Positions 24,265-33,520 of a stretch of DNA of 64,000 nt are shown piece after piece (position 1 is the first letter of the stretch; each line of letters starts with the position of its first letter). A program made the translations under genes and the position numbers. The DNA comes from Paenibacillus sp. cl123 (GTDB lineage: Bacteria; Bacillota; Bacilli; Paenibacillales; NBRC-103111): the NCBI RefSeq assembly GCF_900101595.1, contig NZ_FMYY01000001.1, forward strand, positions 752,585 to 816,584. The letters are read 5' to 3'. Below the pieces are notes generated by a model, which saw only the letters and a program-made list of their open reading frames with translations, ran no database searches and had not been told where the DNA came from.

Positions 24265-26610
24265 ATGGCGCCGAAGATGAAATCCAGATGGCTGCAGCTC
24301 ATCAATCGTTTCTCCGGCAGCAAACGGCGGTTTTACCGAAAAAGTCTGATCATGCTGCTGATCGTATCGGCTATTCCGGGGCTTATTGCGGGAGCTGTCG
24401 TGTACGGGATAGCCGGAGGGCGGCTGAAGAGCGAGCTGCTGCAACTGCATAACGCGCAGATTGAGCAGCGAGCCCATAATATCGACGAGCAGTTGAACAA
24501 CCTGGAGCTGATGCTCTCGCATTGGGCGTTCGACTCGAAGTTCGACTATATGCTGAATGAACCCGATTTTCTGCGCAATTATGAGAAGGCCTGGGATATT
24601 ACGAAGACGCTGCTGGTGATGCAGGGCTCCAATACGATGACCCGCAAGGTAGAGCTTTACCTGCAGAGATCCCCTTCGCTGCTGTTCAGCCCGCAGTATG
24701 ATGTCATATTGTCCGAAGCTCTGGACGAGGTGTATGGAGGGCTCCTGGAAAGCGGCAGGACCGCTTACTGGACGCAGAAAGCGTTCGAGCCTAATCAGCC
24801 GAACGAGAAGGATCTCACGCTGGTGCATCAAATACCCGGAGGGACCCTGCAGCCGTTCGGAGCGCTGCTCATCCGGCTCGACAGCGAGAAGGTGGCGGCG
24901 ATGCTGAAGACCATGACCCCGTACAATGAGGGCGAAGCCTTTGTGATGCGCGACAGCGGGGAGGTGTACGCATCCTCGAGCGGCAATCCGGGGTCCTCAG
25001 GGCTGATCGGCGAGCTGAAGGAGAAGATTGCTGCCAGGAAGGATCAGCAGGGCTCGTTTTTCTTTACGTGGCAGCGTGCGACGTATACGGTCACCTATGG
25101 CGGCTTCTCCCGGATTGCGGACAACTGGGTGTATGTCTCAGCTTCGCCGATTACGAGCATTACGTCCCCGGTCGTGCTGATCTCGAAAGTAATTATCGCG
25201 GTCAGCTTGGGAACGCTGCTGCTCGCTGCAATGCTGGCCTGGCTGGCGTCCCGCAGCATCTACTCGCCGATCGACCGGCTCGTGAGAGTGCTCCTGAACG
25301 GCAAGACGGCCGCCGACGGGCAGATCGACGAGTTTACCCTGATCGAGCGGCAATGGCAATACCTGCACAGAGAGAGCAGCGAGCTTCAGACCCGCTTGTC
25401 GGAACAGCTGCCTCATGTGAAGGAAAGCTTCCTGCATCAGCTGCTGCAAGGCTATCTGTACGCCTATTCGGAGGAAGATCTGCTGCGTAGGATGGAACGG
25501 TACAGATGGCTGGTCAGGGAGCAGCAATTTATTATTGTATATGTTCAGCTGAACGGGATTACGAGCCTGGACGGCAAGTTCAAGGACGGGGACGAAGGGC
25601 TTGTCACCTTCGCGGCGGTCAATATGATCGGAGAAATCGCCGAAGAGCATTTCGGACAGAGCGATACGATCAATTTCCATGATTTGACTGCCGCTGTGCT
25701 GCTGACGGTGCCCAAGCAGGAAGGCCAGCTTCCGGATCTGCGTTCATTCGGGGACGAGCTTACGAACACGGTCAATCGTATACTGAAGATGAGGGTTACG
25801 CTGGCGGTCAGCCGGTCCGTCGAACGGATTGTGGATGTACCGCTTGCCTTCGAAGAAGTCAGGCAGGCGGTAGGCCAGCGCAGCGCGGATAATGAAAATC
25901 AGTTTATCGATATGGAAGAGTGGCTGCAGCGGGAGAGCGACGAGCTGTCGGAGCCGCAGTATCCGTTTACGTTGGAACGGGAGTTTATCCATGCTTTGCG
26001 TACCGGACGGGAGGCGGACGGCGATCAGCTGCTGGAGGCGATTCTGGAGACGCTGACGGCGAAGGGCGCCAAGGAAATCGATGTGCAGCAAGGGATGCTC
26101 CATCTGCTCGGAAGCGTGCAGCACGCCGTGATGAGCTCGGGCATCCAGCCCAACCGGCTCTATAAATGCGTTAACCTGTATGAGCAGCTCTCGCAGATCC
26201 GGGAGCCCAAGCTGATGCTGGCCTGGTTCAGAGAGCGGGTGATCGCGCCGTTTCTTAAAGAGCTTGGCTCGCGCTCCGACTCGCATGTGAAGCAGCTTAT
26301 CGAGCAGGCGATGCATTATTTGCAGGAGCGTTATATGAAAGATATTTCGCTGGACAGCTGCTCGGATCATATCGGCACCAATCCGTTCTATCTGAGCAAG
26401 TCGTTCAAGCAGGTAACCGGCAAAAATTTCATCGATTACCTCACCGAGTTGAGGATGGACAAGGCGAAGGAACTGCTGCGCGAGTCGGAGCTTAAGATCA
26501 ATGACGTAGCCGAACAGGTCGGCTATCAGCACAGCTACTTCAACCGGATATTCAAAAAGCAGGAAGGCGTCACTCCGAGCAAATACCGGGAGATGAGCCG
26601 CGCGCAATAG
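24265..26610 (+). CDS. Membrane-bound AraC-family regulator (YesS-like)
   Basis: 781 residues. There is a transmembrane segment at about residues 27-50, an extracytoplasmic sensor region, a second transmembrane segment at about 302-325 (VIIAVSLGTLLLAAMLAWLAS), then a long cytoplasmic part. The C-terminal ~105 residues (from about 675) form an AraC-type double helix-turn-helix; SLDSCSDHIGTNPFYLSKSFKQ and INDVAEQVGYQHSYFNRIFKK are the two recognition units. Length and layout match B. subtilis YesS, the activator inside the yes rhamnogalacturonan cluster. It lies directly after the importer genes and probably senses an extracellular pectin signal. Its binding sites may be elements A and B of this window. 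The start is the ATG after GAGGCGGG. Confidence 0.9.
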   Translation: MAPKMKSRWLQLINRFSGSKRRFYRKSLIMLLIVSAIPGLIAGAVVYGIAGGRLKSELLQLHNAQIEQRAHNIDEQLNNLELMLSHWAFDSKFDYMLNEPDFLRNYEKAWDITKTLLVMQGSNTMTRKVELYLQRSPSLLFSPQYDVILSEALDEVYGGLLESGRTAYWTQKAFEPNQPNEKDLTLVHQIPGGTLQPFGALLIRLDSEKVAAMLKTMTPYNEGEAFVMRDSGEVYASSSGNPGSSGLIGELKEKIAARKDQQGSFFFTWQRATYTVTYGGFSRIADNWVYVSASPITSITSPVVLISKVIIAVSLGTLLLAAMLAWLASRSIYSPIDRLVRVLLNGKTAADGQIDEFTLIERQWQYLHRESSELQTRLSEQLPHVKESFLHQLLQGYLYAYSEEDLLRRMERYRWLVREQQFIIVYVQLNGITSLDGKFKDGDEGLVTFAAVNMIGEIAEEHFGQSDTINFHDLTAAVLLTVPKQEGQLPDLRSFGDELTNTVNRILKMRVTLAVSRSVERIVDVPLAFEEVRQAVGQRSADNENQFIDMEEWLQRESDELSEPQYPFTLEREFIHALRTGREADGDQLLEAILETLTAKGAKEIDVQQGMLHLLGSVQHAVMSSGIQPNRLYKCVNLYEQLSQIREPKLMLAWFRERVIAPFLKELGSRSDSHVKQLIEQAMHYLQERYMKDISLDSCSDHIGTNPFYLSKSFKQVTGKNFIDYLTELRMDKAKELLRESELKINDVAEQVGYQHSYFNRIFKKQEGVTPSKYREMSRAQ

Positions 26611-26620
26611 GTAAACGAGA

Positions 26621-26669
26621 AGCGGAATAGATAAGCGATAAGCGGAATAGATAAGCGATAAGCGGAATA
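26621..26669. repeat. 20-bp tandem repeat, about 2.5 copies
   Basis: The unit AGCGGAATAGATAAGCGATA occurs twice in full (26621-26640 and 26641-26660) and once in part, directly after the regulator's stop codon. Confidence 0.8.
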
Positions 26670-26718
26670 TCCCGGGCCAAAGGTGCAAGCCCGTTAAGAC
26701 CGCGCCCCGGCAGGCGAC

Positions 26719-26750
26719 AAAAAGGAAGCGCCGGAGCGGCGCTTCCTTAT
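26719..26750. terminator. Bidirectional terminator between convergent genes
   Basis: GGAAGCGCC (26724-26732) pairs with GGCGCTTCC (26738-26746) across a 5-base loop. On the minus strand it is followed by five T, and on the plus strand by TTATTCTG. It separates the YesS-like gene from the chemotaxis receptor. Confidence 0.85.
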
Positions 26751-26802
26751 TCTGCGGCATAGGCGGGCGATAGGCAAGCCGGGTTGGACGGGAGGAGAGC
26801 GG

Positions 26803-28560
26803 CTACAGCTTGAACCGGCGGGCCAGCGCCTGCATCTCTTCCGACATCGTCTTAAGCGATTCGGCTGAAGCGCTCACTTCCTCCAGGGCCGCGGTCTGTT
26901 CCTCGGTTGAAGCGGAGATGGAGTGGGCCATGTCGTTGGACCTGGCGGCTATCCGCTCCAGCTCCTGCAGGGAAGCGGACACCTGCTGCGCGCTCGCCGA
27001 CATCTGCTCTGCCGCCCCGGACGACTCCTGCGCCTGCTCGACGATGCGATGAGCGGAGGAGAGGATGCTTGTGAAGGCTTCGCCGGTATCACGGATCGCT
27101 TGCACGCCTTCCTCAACCTCTCGTTCGCTCCGCGTCACGGTGTTGACTGCGGCTGCGATTTCGCTGCGGATGGCTTCGATGAGACTGCTGATCTGGGCAG
27201 CTGAAGCGTCGGAGCGTTCGGCCAGCTTCTTGACTTCCCCGGCGACGACGGCGAAACCGCGTCCATGCTCTCCTGCGCGCGCCGCCTCGATGGAGGCGTT
27301 CAAGGCAAGCAGGTTCGTCTGCGAGGAAATTTCGCTCATTAGCCGGATGATCTCACCGATCTCATTAGACCGGTCCTCCAGCTGCTGAATGACGGCGCCA
27401 AGCTCGACTACCGCCGCGCTGACGTCGTGGATCTGTTCGATGGAGCGGTCGAGCAGCCGGTGACCTTCGTCAGCCTGCTGCCGAGTATGGACCGACGCTT
27501 CGTAGACCGTCAGGGACGTATCCGCAATCCGCTGGATCCCGGCAGCCATCTCTTCCATAGCTCTCGAGCTTTCCCGGATACTGAGCGCCTGGCTTTCATT
27601 GGCAGCCGCTGCCGATTGCACGGCCTCCGCGATCTGGGCGCTGGCGCCGGCCGCTTCCGCGGCGGCTAGGGATAAGGGCTGCGAAGCGGCGGACAGGGAG
27701 TCGGAGCTTGTCAGCATTCCCCGGGCGAGCGACTGCAGGTTCGCGTGCATGATCTGAAACGAAGCGTGCAGGTCGCCAATCTCGTCTTTGTTTTTCACGG
27801 CTAGCTCGTAACTGCTCAAGTCTCCGGCTGCAAGCTGCTTCGCCTGACGGGCGAGACCGGTAATCGGACGTGAGATATGCAGGGAGAATAAGGTCAGAAT
27901 AACGGCCCCTCCCACGTAACAACCGGCAAGCGTAAACAGAATGGTTTTCAGAATATGACGCTGTCCGCTATTATAGTCCTCGTAATAAGAGCCTGCCGCA
28001 ATAATCCAGCCCCAGGCCGAGCTGAGCTTGGCATATGTAATTTTGGGAGCCTCCTCCAGGGAATCAGGGAGCGGCCACGAATAGTTGGTAAAGTCCCCGC
28101 CGTCCTTGGCTTTAGCTATCATGTCCTTGATGTAGTAAAAACCGTCCTTCGTATGATGGTCGGCGATGTTCTGGCCTTCCATCAACGGATGGGCAAGCAG
28201 ATCCCCGCGGTCATTCAGAATGAAGAAATAACCGCGTTGGCCCAAATCCACGTTAGTTTCGATGGATCGCTTGCCGTCCTTCAGCGGTCCGATCAGCAGC
28301 TCCTTGACCTGCTCTTGCGCCTGCTGTTCTGTCAAGGCGCCGGACTTGGCGGCTTCCTCGTAGAATGCAGTAAGCTCCAGCGCCATCTGGACCGAATTGC
28401 GCAAGTTTTTCTCGATCAGCAGATTGTTTTCCTCCGCCGCCGTTTTGTAAACGATGGTTCCCAGTAGGGCGATAGGCAGCAGCAGCAAAGCCAGGCAAGT
28501 GGCGAGCAGTTTCTTGCGAATGGTCAATTTCCATCTTGAGGATGTTTTTGTATGGCTCAA
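26803..28560 (-). CDS. Methyl-accepting chemotaxis protein with Cache sensor
   Basis: 585 residues from a TTG at 28560, with GGAGGG seven bases upstream. A transmembrane segment (residues ~14-36) precedes a single-Cache-type extracellular domain containing [19 protein letters not shown] and [17 protein letters not shown] second transmembrane segment (near 195-215), a HAMP linker ([22 protein letters not shown]) and a long coiled-coil signalling domain follow. The conserved tip for CheA/CheW contact reads [21 protein letters not shown]. It should sense an external small molecule, often an organic acid for this Cache type, and bias flagellar rotation. It is divergent from lutABC, which makes a lactate-like ligand a reasonable but untested guess. 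Confidence 0.93.
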   Translation of the reverse strand: MSHTKTSSRWKLTIRKKLLATCLALLLLPIALLGTIVYKTAAEENNLLIEKNLRNSVQMALELTAFYEEAAKSGALTEQQAQEQVKELLIGPLKDGKRSIETNVDLGQRGYFFILNDRGDLLAHPLMEGQNIADHHTKDGFYYIKDMIAKAKDGGDFTNYSWPLPDSLEEAPKITYAKLSSAWGWIIAAGSYYEDYNSGQRHILKTILFTLAGCYVGGAVILTLFSLHISRPITGLARQAKQLAAGDLSSYELAVKNKDEIGDLHASFQIMHANLQSLARGMLTSSDSLSAASQPLSLAAAEAAGASAQIAEAVQSAAAANESQALSIRESSRAMEEMAAGIQRIADTSLTVYEASVHTRQQADEGHRLLDRSIEQIHDVSAAVVELGAVIQQLEDRSNEIGEIIRLMSEISSQTNLLALNASIEAARAGEHGRGFAVVAGEVKKLAERSDASAAQISSLIEAIRSEIAAAVNTVTRSEREVEEGVQAIRDTGEAFTSILSSAHRIVEQAQESSGAAEQMSASAQQVSASLQELERIAARSNDMAHSISASTEEQTAALEEVSASAESLKTMSEEMQALARRFKL

Positions 28561-28730
28561 ATTATCCCTCCGTTCTTCTGTGTATAGTTCGTAATAACTA
28601 CGTTAAATAGGTATTTTAGATTATTATACGTGTTGATCGCCAACAGGCGTCGGAAATTTGTGAATGATCTGTGAATGAATGGCGAATCCGTTTTTGCAAA
28701 AAAATGATGTTCAAACAAATGCCGGCAAGG

Positions 28731-28736
28731 TATAAT
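28731..28736 (+). promoter_or_regulatory. -10 box of the lutABC promoter
   Basis: A perfect TATAAT, 56 bases before the lutA start, with only a weak -35 (TTCAAA-like) upstream. Confidence 0.45.
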
Positions 28737-28748
28737 AAAATCATTAAC

Positions 28749-28759
28749 TTATCTGATAA
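28749..28759. promoter_or_regulatory. Palindrome between lutABC -10 box and start
   Basis: TTATC-T-GATAA is a perfect inverted repeat around one central base, placed just after the probable transcription start. Its layout resembles the TCATC-N-GATGA site described for the GntR repressor LutR of B. subtilis. An operator role is inference. Confidence 0.35.
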
Positions 28760-28791
28760 CCTGACAACATTAATAACACGAGAGGTGTATG

Positions 28792-29520
28792 ATGAAAGTT
28801 TCCTTATTTATCACCTGCTTAAGCGATGCTATATTTCCCCGCGTAGGCGAAGCGATGGTTCGCCTGCTGGCGCGCTACGGCGTCGAGCTTGAGTTTCCGA
28901 CGGTGCAAACCTGCTGCGGCCAACCGGCCTATAACAGCGGTTACTGGGACGAAGCCCGGACGAGCGCCCGGACCATCATCGCGGCGTTCGAGGACAGCGA
29001 TTTCGTCATCGCGCCCTCCGGCTCCTGTACGTACATGATCCATCACTACGCGGAGCTGTTCAAGGGAGATCGGGCGATGCTGGAGAAGGCGGAGCAGCTG
29101 CAGAACAAAACTTATGAGTTTACCCAGTTTCTTGTTCAGGTGCTCGGGGTAACCGACCTCGGGGCCGAGTTCCGCCACACGGTCACTTATCATCCTTCCT
29201 GTCACGGCAGCCGGCTGCTTGGCGTCAAAGACGAGCCGATGGAGCTGTTGAAGCAGGTGCGCGGCTTGCAATTCGTGCCTCTGCCGTTCGCAGAGGATTG
29301 CTGCGGCTTCGGGGGGACGTTCGCCGTCAAGATGGCGGACATTTCCGGGGCGATGGTCACGGAGAAGGTCGATCATATCAAGGAAACGGCAGCCGAGGTG
29401 CTGGTCGGTCTGGATATGGCGTGCTTGATGAATATCGCGGGCAATCTGCGCTACCGGGGCGAGCCGGTACGGGTGATGCATCTTGCCGAGCTGTTATATG
29501 AAGGAGTGAAGCAGTCATGA
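28792..29520 (+). CDS. lutA: L-lactate utilisation protein LutA
   Basis: 242 residues. Two adjacent ATGs exist; the second (28792) has better spacing from AGAGGTG. Two cysteine-rich CCG motifs bind iron-sulfur clusters: QTCCGQPAYNSGYW and EDCCGFGGTFAVKM, each preceded by a further conserved cysteine (FITCL and YHPSCHG). LutA is one of three subunits of the iron-sulfur L-lactate dehydrogenase complex that oxidises lactate to pyruvate. Its stop overlaps the lutB start (ATGA), so the subunits are translationally coupled. It is divergent from the chemotaxis receptor gene. Confidence 0.95.
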   Translation: MKVSLFITCLSDAIFPRVGEAMVRLLARYGVELEFPTVQTCCGQPAYNSGYWDEARTSARTIIAAFEDSDFVIAPSGSCTYMIHHYAELFKGDRAMLEKAEQLQNKTYEFTQFLVQVLGVTDLGAEFRHTVTYHPSCHGSRLLGVKDEPMELLKQVRGLQFVPLPFAEDCCGFGGTFAVKMADISGAMVTEKVDHIKETAAEVLVGLDMACLMNIAGNLRYRGEPVRVMHLAELLYEGVKQS

Positions 29521-31052
29521 GCACGGCCCATACGCATCATACGCATCCGGCAGGAGCAACGGTCAAGAAGCGGGCGGAGCTGGCCCTGAACGACGAGTTT
29601 CTGCGCAAGGCTGTCAAGTTTACGACGGAGCGGCTGCGCAGCGGCAAGCTGAAGGCTTCGGCGGAGCATGGCAATTGGGAGGAATGGAGAGAGCGCGGGC
29701 GGCAGATTCGTCTGCACACGATCGCTCATCTCGATTATTATTTGAATCTGTTCGTAGACAACGCGCGGGCCAATGGGGTCCACGTGCATTTCGCCGACAC
29801 GGCGGCCGATGCGGTCAAAATCTCGCTCGCGATCGCGGAACACAAGTCGGCCAAGTCGGTTGTGAAGTCGAAATCGATGGTATCCGAGGAGCTTCACTTG
29901 AACCATGCGCTTGAGGGCATAGGAGTAGAAGCCATCGAGACGGATCTCGGGGAATATATCATTCAACTGGCCGGAGAAACTCCGTCGCATATTATTATCC
30001 CGGCGATCCACAAGAACAGGTACCAGATCGCGGACCTGCTGTCCAAGGAAGCCGGCGAAACCTTGCAGCCGGAGACGACCGTACTGGCCGGCTTCGTTCG
30101 CAAGAAGCTTCGCGAGAAGTTTCTGGAGGCGGATATCGGGATGACGGGCTGCAACTTCGCGATTGCGGAGACGGGTTCCATGGTGCTCTTCGAAAATGAA
30201 GGCAATGCGCGGATGGTGACGACGGTGCCGAAAACGCAGATTACCTTGATGGGCATGGAGCGGATCATTCCGTCCTGGACGGATCTGGAGGTCATGGCGA
30301 CGCTTCTGCCCCGCTCGGCCACCGGGCAGAAGCTGACCGTTTATATGTCGGGCATCTCGGGTCCGCGGCGCGAGGCTGACGGGGACGGACCAGAGGAGAT
30401 GCATATTATCATCGTGGATAACGGGCGTTCTCTTCAGCTCGGCGATCCCGAGTTCCAGGAGCTGCTGAACTGCATCCGCTGCGGAGCTTGCCTGAACGCC
30501 TGTCCGGTGTACCGCCATATCGGAGGCCACTCCTACGGGGGCACCTATAGCGGTCCGATCGGCGCGGTGCTTACACCGGCTTTGCAGAAAAACGTTGCGG
30601 AATGGGATGATATCGCCAATGCCTCGAGCTTGTGCGGTGCCTGCTATGAAGCTTGTCCTGTCAAAATTCCGCTGCATGACATGCTGGTGTCGCTGCGCCG
30701 GCGCAAGGTGGAGGCCGGCTATGACAACAAGATGGAGACGATCGGCATGAAGGGCTTCGCGATGCTGACCGGCCAGTCCGGACGGATGGGCGCTGCGCTG
30801 AAGCTGGGCAAGCTTGGCCAGAAGCTCGTTGCCCGCGACGGCGGCATCCGCATCAAGCTGGGACCGCTCAAGGGCTGGAACAGCTATCGGGTTACTCCGA
30901 TGCTGCCCAAGCAGACTTTCCGGGAGCAATGGGGTACGCTGGAGCAGGAAATCCGCAGCGGTCTGGGGCAGATGGACCCGGCTATCAAGCAGCGAATGGA
31001 AGCGATCGTGAAGGAACGCGGCAATAAGAAGGGAGGCCATGGGCATGGCTGA
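29517..31052 (+). CDS. lutB: L-lactate utilisation iron-sulfur protein LutB
   Basis: 511 residues, overlapping lutA by four bases. An N-terminal LUD domain contains SKSMVSEELHLNHALEGIGVE and the TGCNFAIAETGSMVLFENEGN loop. A ferredoxin-like region follows, with CIRCGACLNACPVYR near residue 319 and CGACYEACPVKIP near residue 371, together binding two [4Fe-4S] clusters. It is the electron-transfer subunit of the LutABC lactate oxidase system. The length and order match the B. subtilis protein. It overlaps the downstream gene slightly, keeping the three subunits in one transcript. Confidence 0.96.
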   Translation: MSTAHTHHTHPAGATVKKRAELALNDEFLRKAVKFTTERLRSGKLKASAEHGNWEEWRERGRQIRLHTIAHLDYYLNLFVDNARANGVHVHFADTAADAVKISLAIAEHKSAKSVVKSKSMVSEELHLNHALEGIGVEAIETDLGEYIIQLAGETPSHIIIPAIHKNRYQIADLLSKEAGETLQPETTVLAGFVRKKLREKFLEADIGMTGCNFAIAETGSMVLFENEGNARMVTTVPKTQITLMGMERIIPSWTDLEVMATLLPRSATGQKLTVYMSGISGPRREADGDGPEEMHIIIVDNGRSLQLGDPEFQELLNCIRCGACLNACPVYRHIGGHSYGGTYSGPIGAVLTPALQKNVAEWDDIANASSLCGACYEACPVKIPLHDMLVSLRRRKVEAGYDNKMETIGMKGFAMLTGQSGRMGAALKLGKLGQKLVARDGGIRIKLGPLKGWNSYRVTPMLPKQTFREQWGTLEQEIRSGLGQMDPAIKQRMEAIVKERGNKKGGHGHG

Positions 31053-31776
31053 GGCACAGGATCATAAGGAATGGCTGGCGCAAATGGAGCGGGAATCGCG
31101 CGCCAAGCAGAAGATCTTCATGGACGGCATTGCGGCCAAGCTGAACAGGCCGCGCGTGACGCAGAAGCCGGCGCGGCCTCTGCGCGGGGCGCCTGATTTC
31201 TGGCAGGCGTTCGAATGGCCGCTGGAGGAGCGGATCCGGCGGTTTACGGAAAATTTCCGCGGTGTAGGCGGTCATGTGGAGCGGTTGGCAGGCATGGCTG
31301 ACGTGCGCGAGTTTATCGCGGACAAAGCCGCTCAGATGAGCGCGCAGTATGTGATCCGGCAAAACGAGCCTGAGCTGGAGGCGCTTGGGCTGGAGCAAAG
31401 GCTGGAGGCAGCCAGCGTGCGCGTATGGAATACGGATGAGAAGGAGCACTGGAAGGCGCGCGCGGCGGAAGCGGACTTCGGCGTTGTGCTCGCTGACTAT
31501 GCGGCCGCATATACAGGCTCGATCACTGTGCTTTCGTCGAAGGATAAAGGCCGCTCGGTCAGTCTTCTGCCGACCGTCCTGTTTGCGATTATCCCGGTCG
31601 AGCGATTGAAGACGCGGCTCGGTGAAATTTTGGTGAACTTCGATGAAGCCGGGCAAGGAGGACTGCCTGCGGGCATCCACTTTATTTCCGGACCGAGCCG
31701 CTCCGCGGACATCGAAAACGATCTGACGATCGGCGTTCACGGCCCCGGCGTAGTGTACGCGCTGATCGTCGGTTAA
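31045..31776 (+). CDS. lutC: L-lactate utilisation protein LutC
   Basis: 243 residues from the ATG at 31045; the ATG two codons earlier is too close to GGGAGG. It has a LUD domain with RVWNTDEKEHWKARAAEADFGVVLADYAAAYTGSI and the conserved end FISGPSRSADIENDLTIGVHGPG, typical of LutC/YkgG. It completes the LutABC complex for growth on L-lactate. It overlaps the lutB stop by eight bases. A new promoter for the pirin gene begins just after its stop. Confidence 0.95.
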   Translation: MAEAQDHKEWLAQMERESRAKQKIFMDGIAAKLNRPRVTQKPARPLRGAPDFWQAFEWPLEERIRRFTENFRGVGGHVERLAGMADVREFIADKAAQMSAQYVIRQNEPELEALGLEQRLEAASVRVWNTDEKEHWKARAAEADFGVVLADYAAAYTGSITVLSSKDKGRSVSLLPTVLFAIIPVERLKTRLGEILVNFDEAGQGGLPAGIHFISGPSRSADIENDLTIGVHGPGVVYALIVG

Positions 31777-31778
31777 CA

Positions 31779-31808
31779 TTGTAGATAGAAAGACTGCTGG
31801 CGTATAAT
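31779..31808 (+). promoter_or_regulatory. Promoter of the pirin gene
   Basis: TTGTAG at 31779-31784 and TATAAT at 31803-31808 are separated by 18 bases, 67 bases before the pirin start. Confidence 0.6.
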
Positions 31809-31874
31809 GAAGGTAACCGATGCTACGGCTGGAGGCTTGAGCATGGGACTTCGTTAAACTGCAGGAGGTGTACG

Positions 31875-32573
31875 ATGATTCGCATTATTCCATCGGAGGA
31901 GCGGCCGTCCGTCGATCTAGGCTGGCTGCGCAGCAGGCCAAGCTTCTCGTTCGGAGAGTATTATGATCCGGACAATACGGCGTTTGGCGTCATGCGGGTA
32001 TGTAATGATGACCGGCTGGTCGGCGGCCGGGGATTTGGTCCCCATCCGCACAGCGATATGGAGATCGTGACCGTTGTCTTGAGCGGAGCGGTCCGGCATG
32101 AGGACAATCTGGGCAATACCGAGGTCGTTGCGGCCGGGCAGGTGCAGCGGATGTCGGCAGGCAGCGGGCTTATCCATGCGGAGTACAACGCTTCCGAGGA
32201 AGAGGAGCTGCGGCTGCTGCAGCTATGGTTTATGCCGGCCGAGCGCGGGCGCGAGCCTTCCTTCGAAACATGCAGCTACCCGCAGTCCGGATTGAGGAAC
32301 GCTTTGCTGCCCGTCGTTTCGCCTGAACGGAGCGAGGGAGTCGCCGGCATTTACCAGGACTTGACGATTTACTTGAGCCGCATCGAGGCCGGCCGGTCGG
32401 TGTCGTTCCGCCAGCAGCAGGGACGCCGCATCTATGTATATGCCATCGAAGGCCAAGTTGCGGTGAACGGCTCCACGCTATCGGCCGGCGATGCGGCACG
32501 GATTACCGAACTGCATGAATTATCGATCGAAGCCTCGGAAGACAGCTTCCTCATGCTGATCGATCTGCCTTAA
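31875..32573 (+). CDS. Pirin family bicupin protein
   Basis: 232 residues, with a strong AGGAGGTG before the ATG. The N-terminal cupin carries the metal ligands in FGPHPHSDMEIVTVVLSG (HxH) and SAGSGLIHAEYN (His, Glu side), as in pirins such as E. coli YhhW and YhaK. The C-terminal cupin (EAGRSVSFRQQQGRRIYVYAIEG) is the degenerate second barrel. Some relatives oxidise quercetin with a bound metal, and others act in redox signalling; no specific role can be read here. It probably forms a two-gene unit with the next small gene, which starts 13 bases after its stop with TAAGGAGG overlapping the end. Confidence 0.92.
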   Translation: MIRIIPSEERPSVDLGWLRSRPSFSFGEYYDPDNTAFGVMRVCNDDRLVGGRGFGPHPHSDMEIVTVVLSGAVRHEDNLGNTEVVAAGQVQRMSAGSGLIHAEYNASEEEELRLLQLWFMPAERGREPSFETCSYPQSGLRNALLPVVSPERSEGVAGIYQDLTIYLSRIEAGRSVSFRQQQGRRIYVYAIEGQVAVNGSTLSAGDAARITELHELSIEASEDSFLMLIDLP

Positions 32574-32586
32574 GGAGGCTTGCGCG

Positions 32587-32916
32587 ATGAAGGAAACGCT
32601 GCTGGTCAAACATGCCGTTGGGGGACGGACGTTTATTCATACGGACAAACACCCCCTTGAGTACAAAGTGAAGCCCGAGGCCGGAGGCTGGACGTTCGTG
32701 ATCCGGACGCCGCGGAACGAGGCCGTAGAGGAAATTCTGAAATGGAAAAACGAGCTGAACGTATTTCTGTTCGAGGAGTATCCGGACAAACCCACGATTA
32801 AAAAGTGGTATTATGTCAAGGACGGCGAAGTCGAATTCGACGAGGCGAGCGAAAGTTTGATCATCCGCGCGAACTCGCGGATTGAGTATGTGCCGGACGA
32901 ATTTTCGATCCAATAA
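32587..32916 (+). CDS. Small hypothetical protein after pirin
   Basis: 109 residues, with AAGGAGG ten bases before the ATG overlapping the pirin stop. I do not recognise the family. The protein is soluble and charged, with alternating strand-like segments (LEYKVKPEAGGWTFVIRTP, KKWYYVKDGEVEF, SLIIRANSRIEYVP) and no signal peptide, cysteines or metal motifs. Tight coupling to the pirin gene suggests co-expression. Confidence 0.75.
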   Translation: MKETLLVKHAVGGRTFIHTDKHPLEYKVKPEAGGWTFVIRTPRNEAVEEILKWKNELNVFLFEEYPDKPTIKKWYYVKDGEVEFDEASESLIIRANSRIEYVPDEFSIQ

Positions 32917-33040
32917 ATAAAGCATTAGCAAGAGGCTGTCCCCAAAACGGGCTTTACACTTGATGGGACAGTTAGAATGATGTGAAAAATTCGGGAGATG
33001 TAAGAGCATGTCGGGGCTAGGTCGGTCTGCCAGGTACAGG
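32917..33040. other. Gene-free spacer after pirin unit
   Basis: No gene or clear terminator is seen. GGCTGTCCC and GGGACAG (about 32934-32971) could pair across 20-odd bases around the AAAACGGGC segment. Confidence 0.35.
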
Positions 33041-33520
33041 AGGAACGGAAAACCGTCTAAACGCACCTGAGAGGCGATCGAAGCAGGGGAGTTGAGCGGA
33101 AAACCGTCTAAAACGCACCCGAGAGGCGATCGAAGCAGGGGAGTTGTGCGGAAAACCGTCTAAAACGCACCTGAGAGGCGATCGAAGCAGGGAAGTTGTG
33201 CGGAAAACCATCTAAAACGCACCTGAGTGGCGGTAGAAGCAGGGGAGTTGTACGGAAAACCGTTCAAAACGGACCGGAGTGGCGGTCGAAACAGGGATAT
33301 GTGCGGAAAACCGTTCAAAAGGCACCCGAGTGGCGGTAGAAGCAGGGATATGTGCGGAAAACCGTCCAAAACACATCCTAGGGGCGTCCGAAGTAGGGGA
33401 GTGTGCGGAAAACCGTTCAAAAGGCACCCGAGTGGCGGTAGAAGCAGGGATGTGTGCGGAAAACCGTTCAAAACGCATCCGCGTGGCGGTCAAAGTATGG
33501 GGTGTTCGGGGAAAATCCGC
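33041..33520. repeat. Ten-copy tandem array, period 51-52 bp
   Basis: GGAAAACCG cores begin at 33047, 33098, 33150, 33202, 33254, 33305, 33356, 33407 and 33458, with a decayed tenth at about 33511. The unit core is TTGTGCGGAAAACCGTCTAA. The remainder falls into two types: copies 1-4 contain CACCTGAGAGGCGATCGAAG, and later copies contain CACCCGAGTGGCGGTAGAAG. Because whole units are alike, there are no unique spacers. The core matches unit one of the array at 11.0 kb. Confidence 0.92.

Noticed and set aside
33041..33520. CRISPR-like array
   Set aside because: The whole 51-52 bp unit is conserved between copies, so there are no unique spacers; there are no cas genes nearby.
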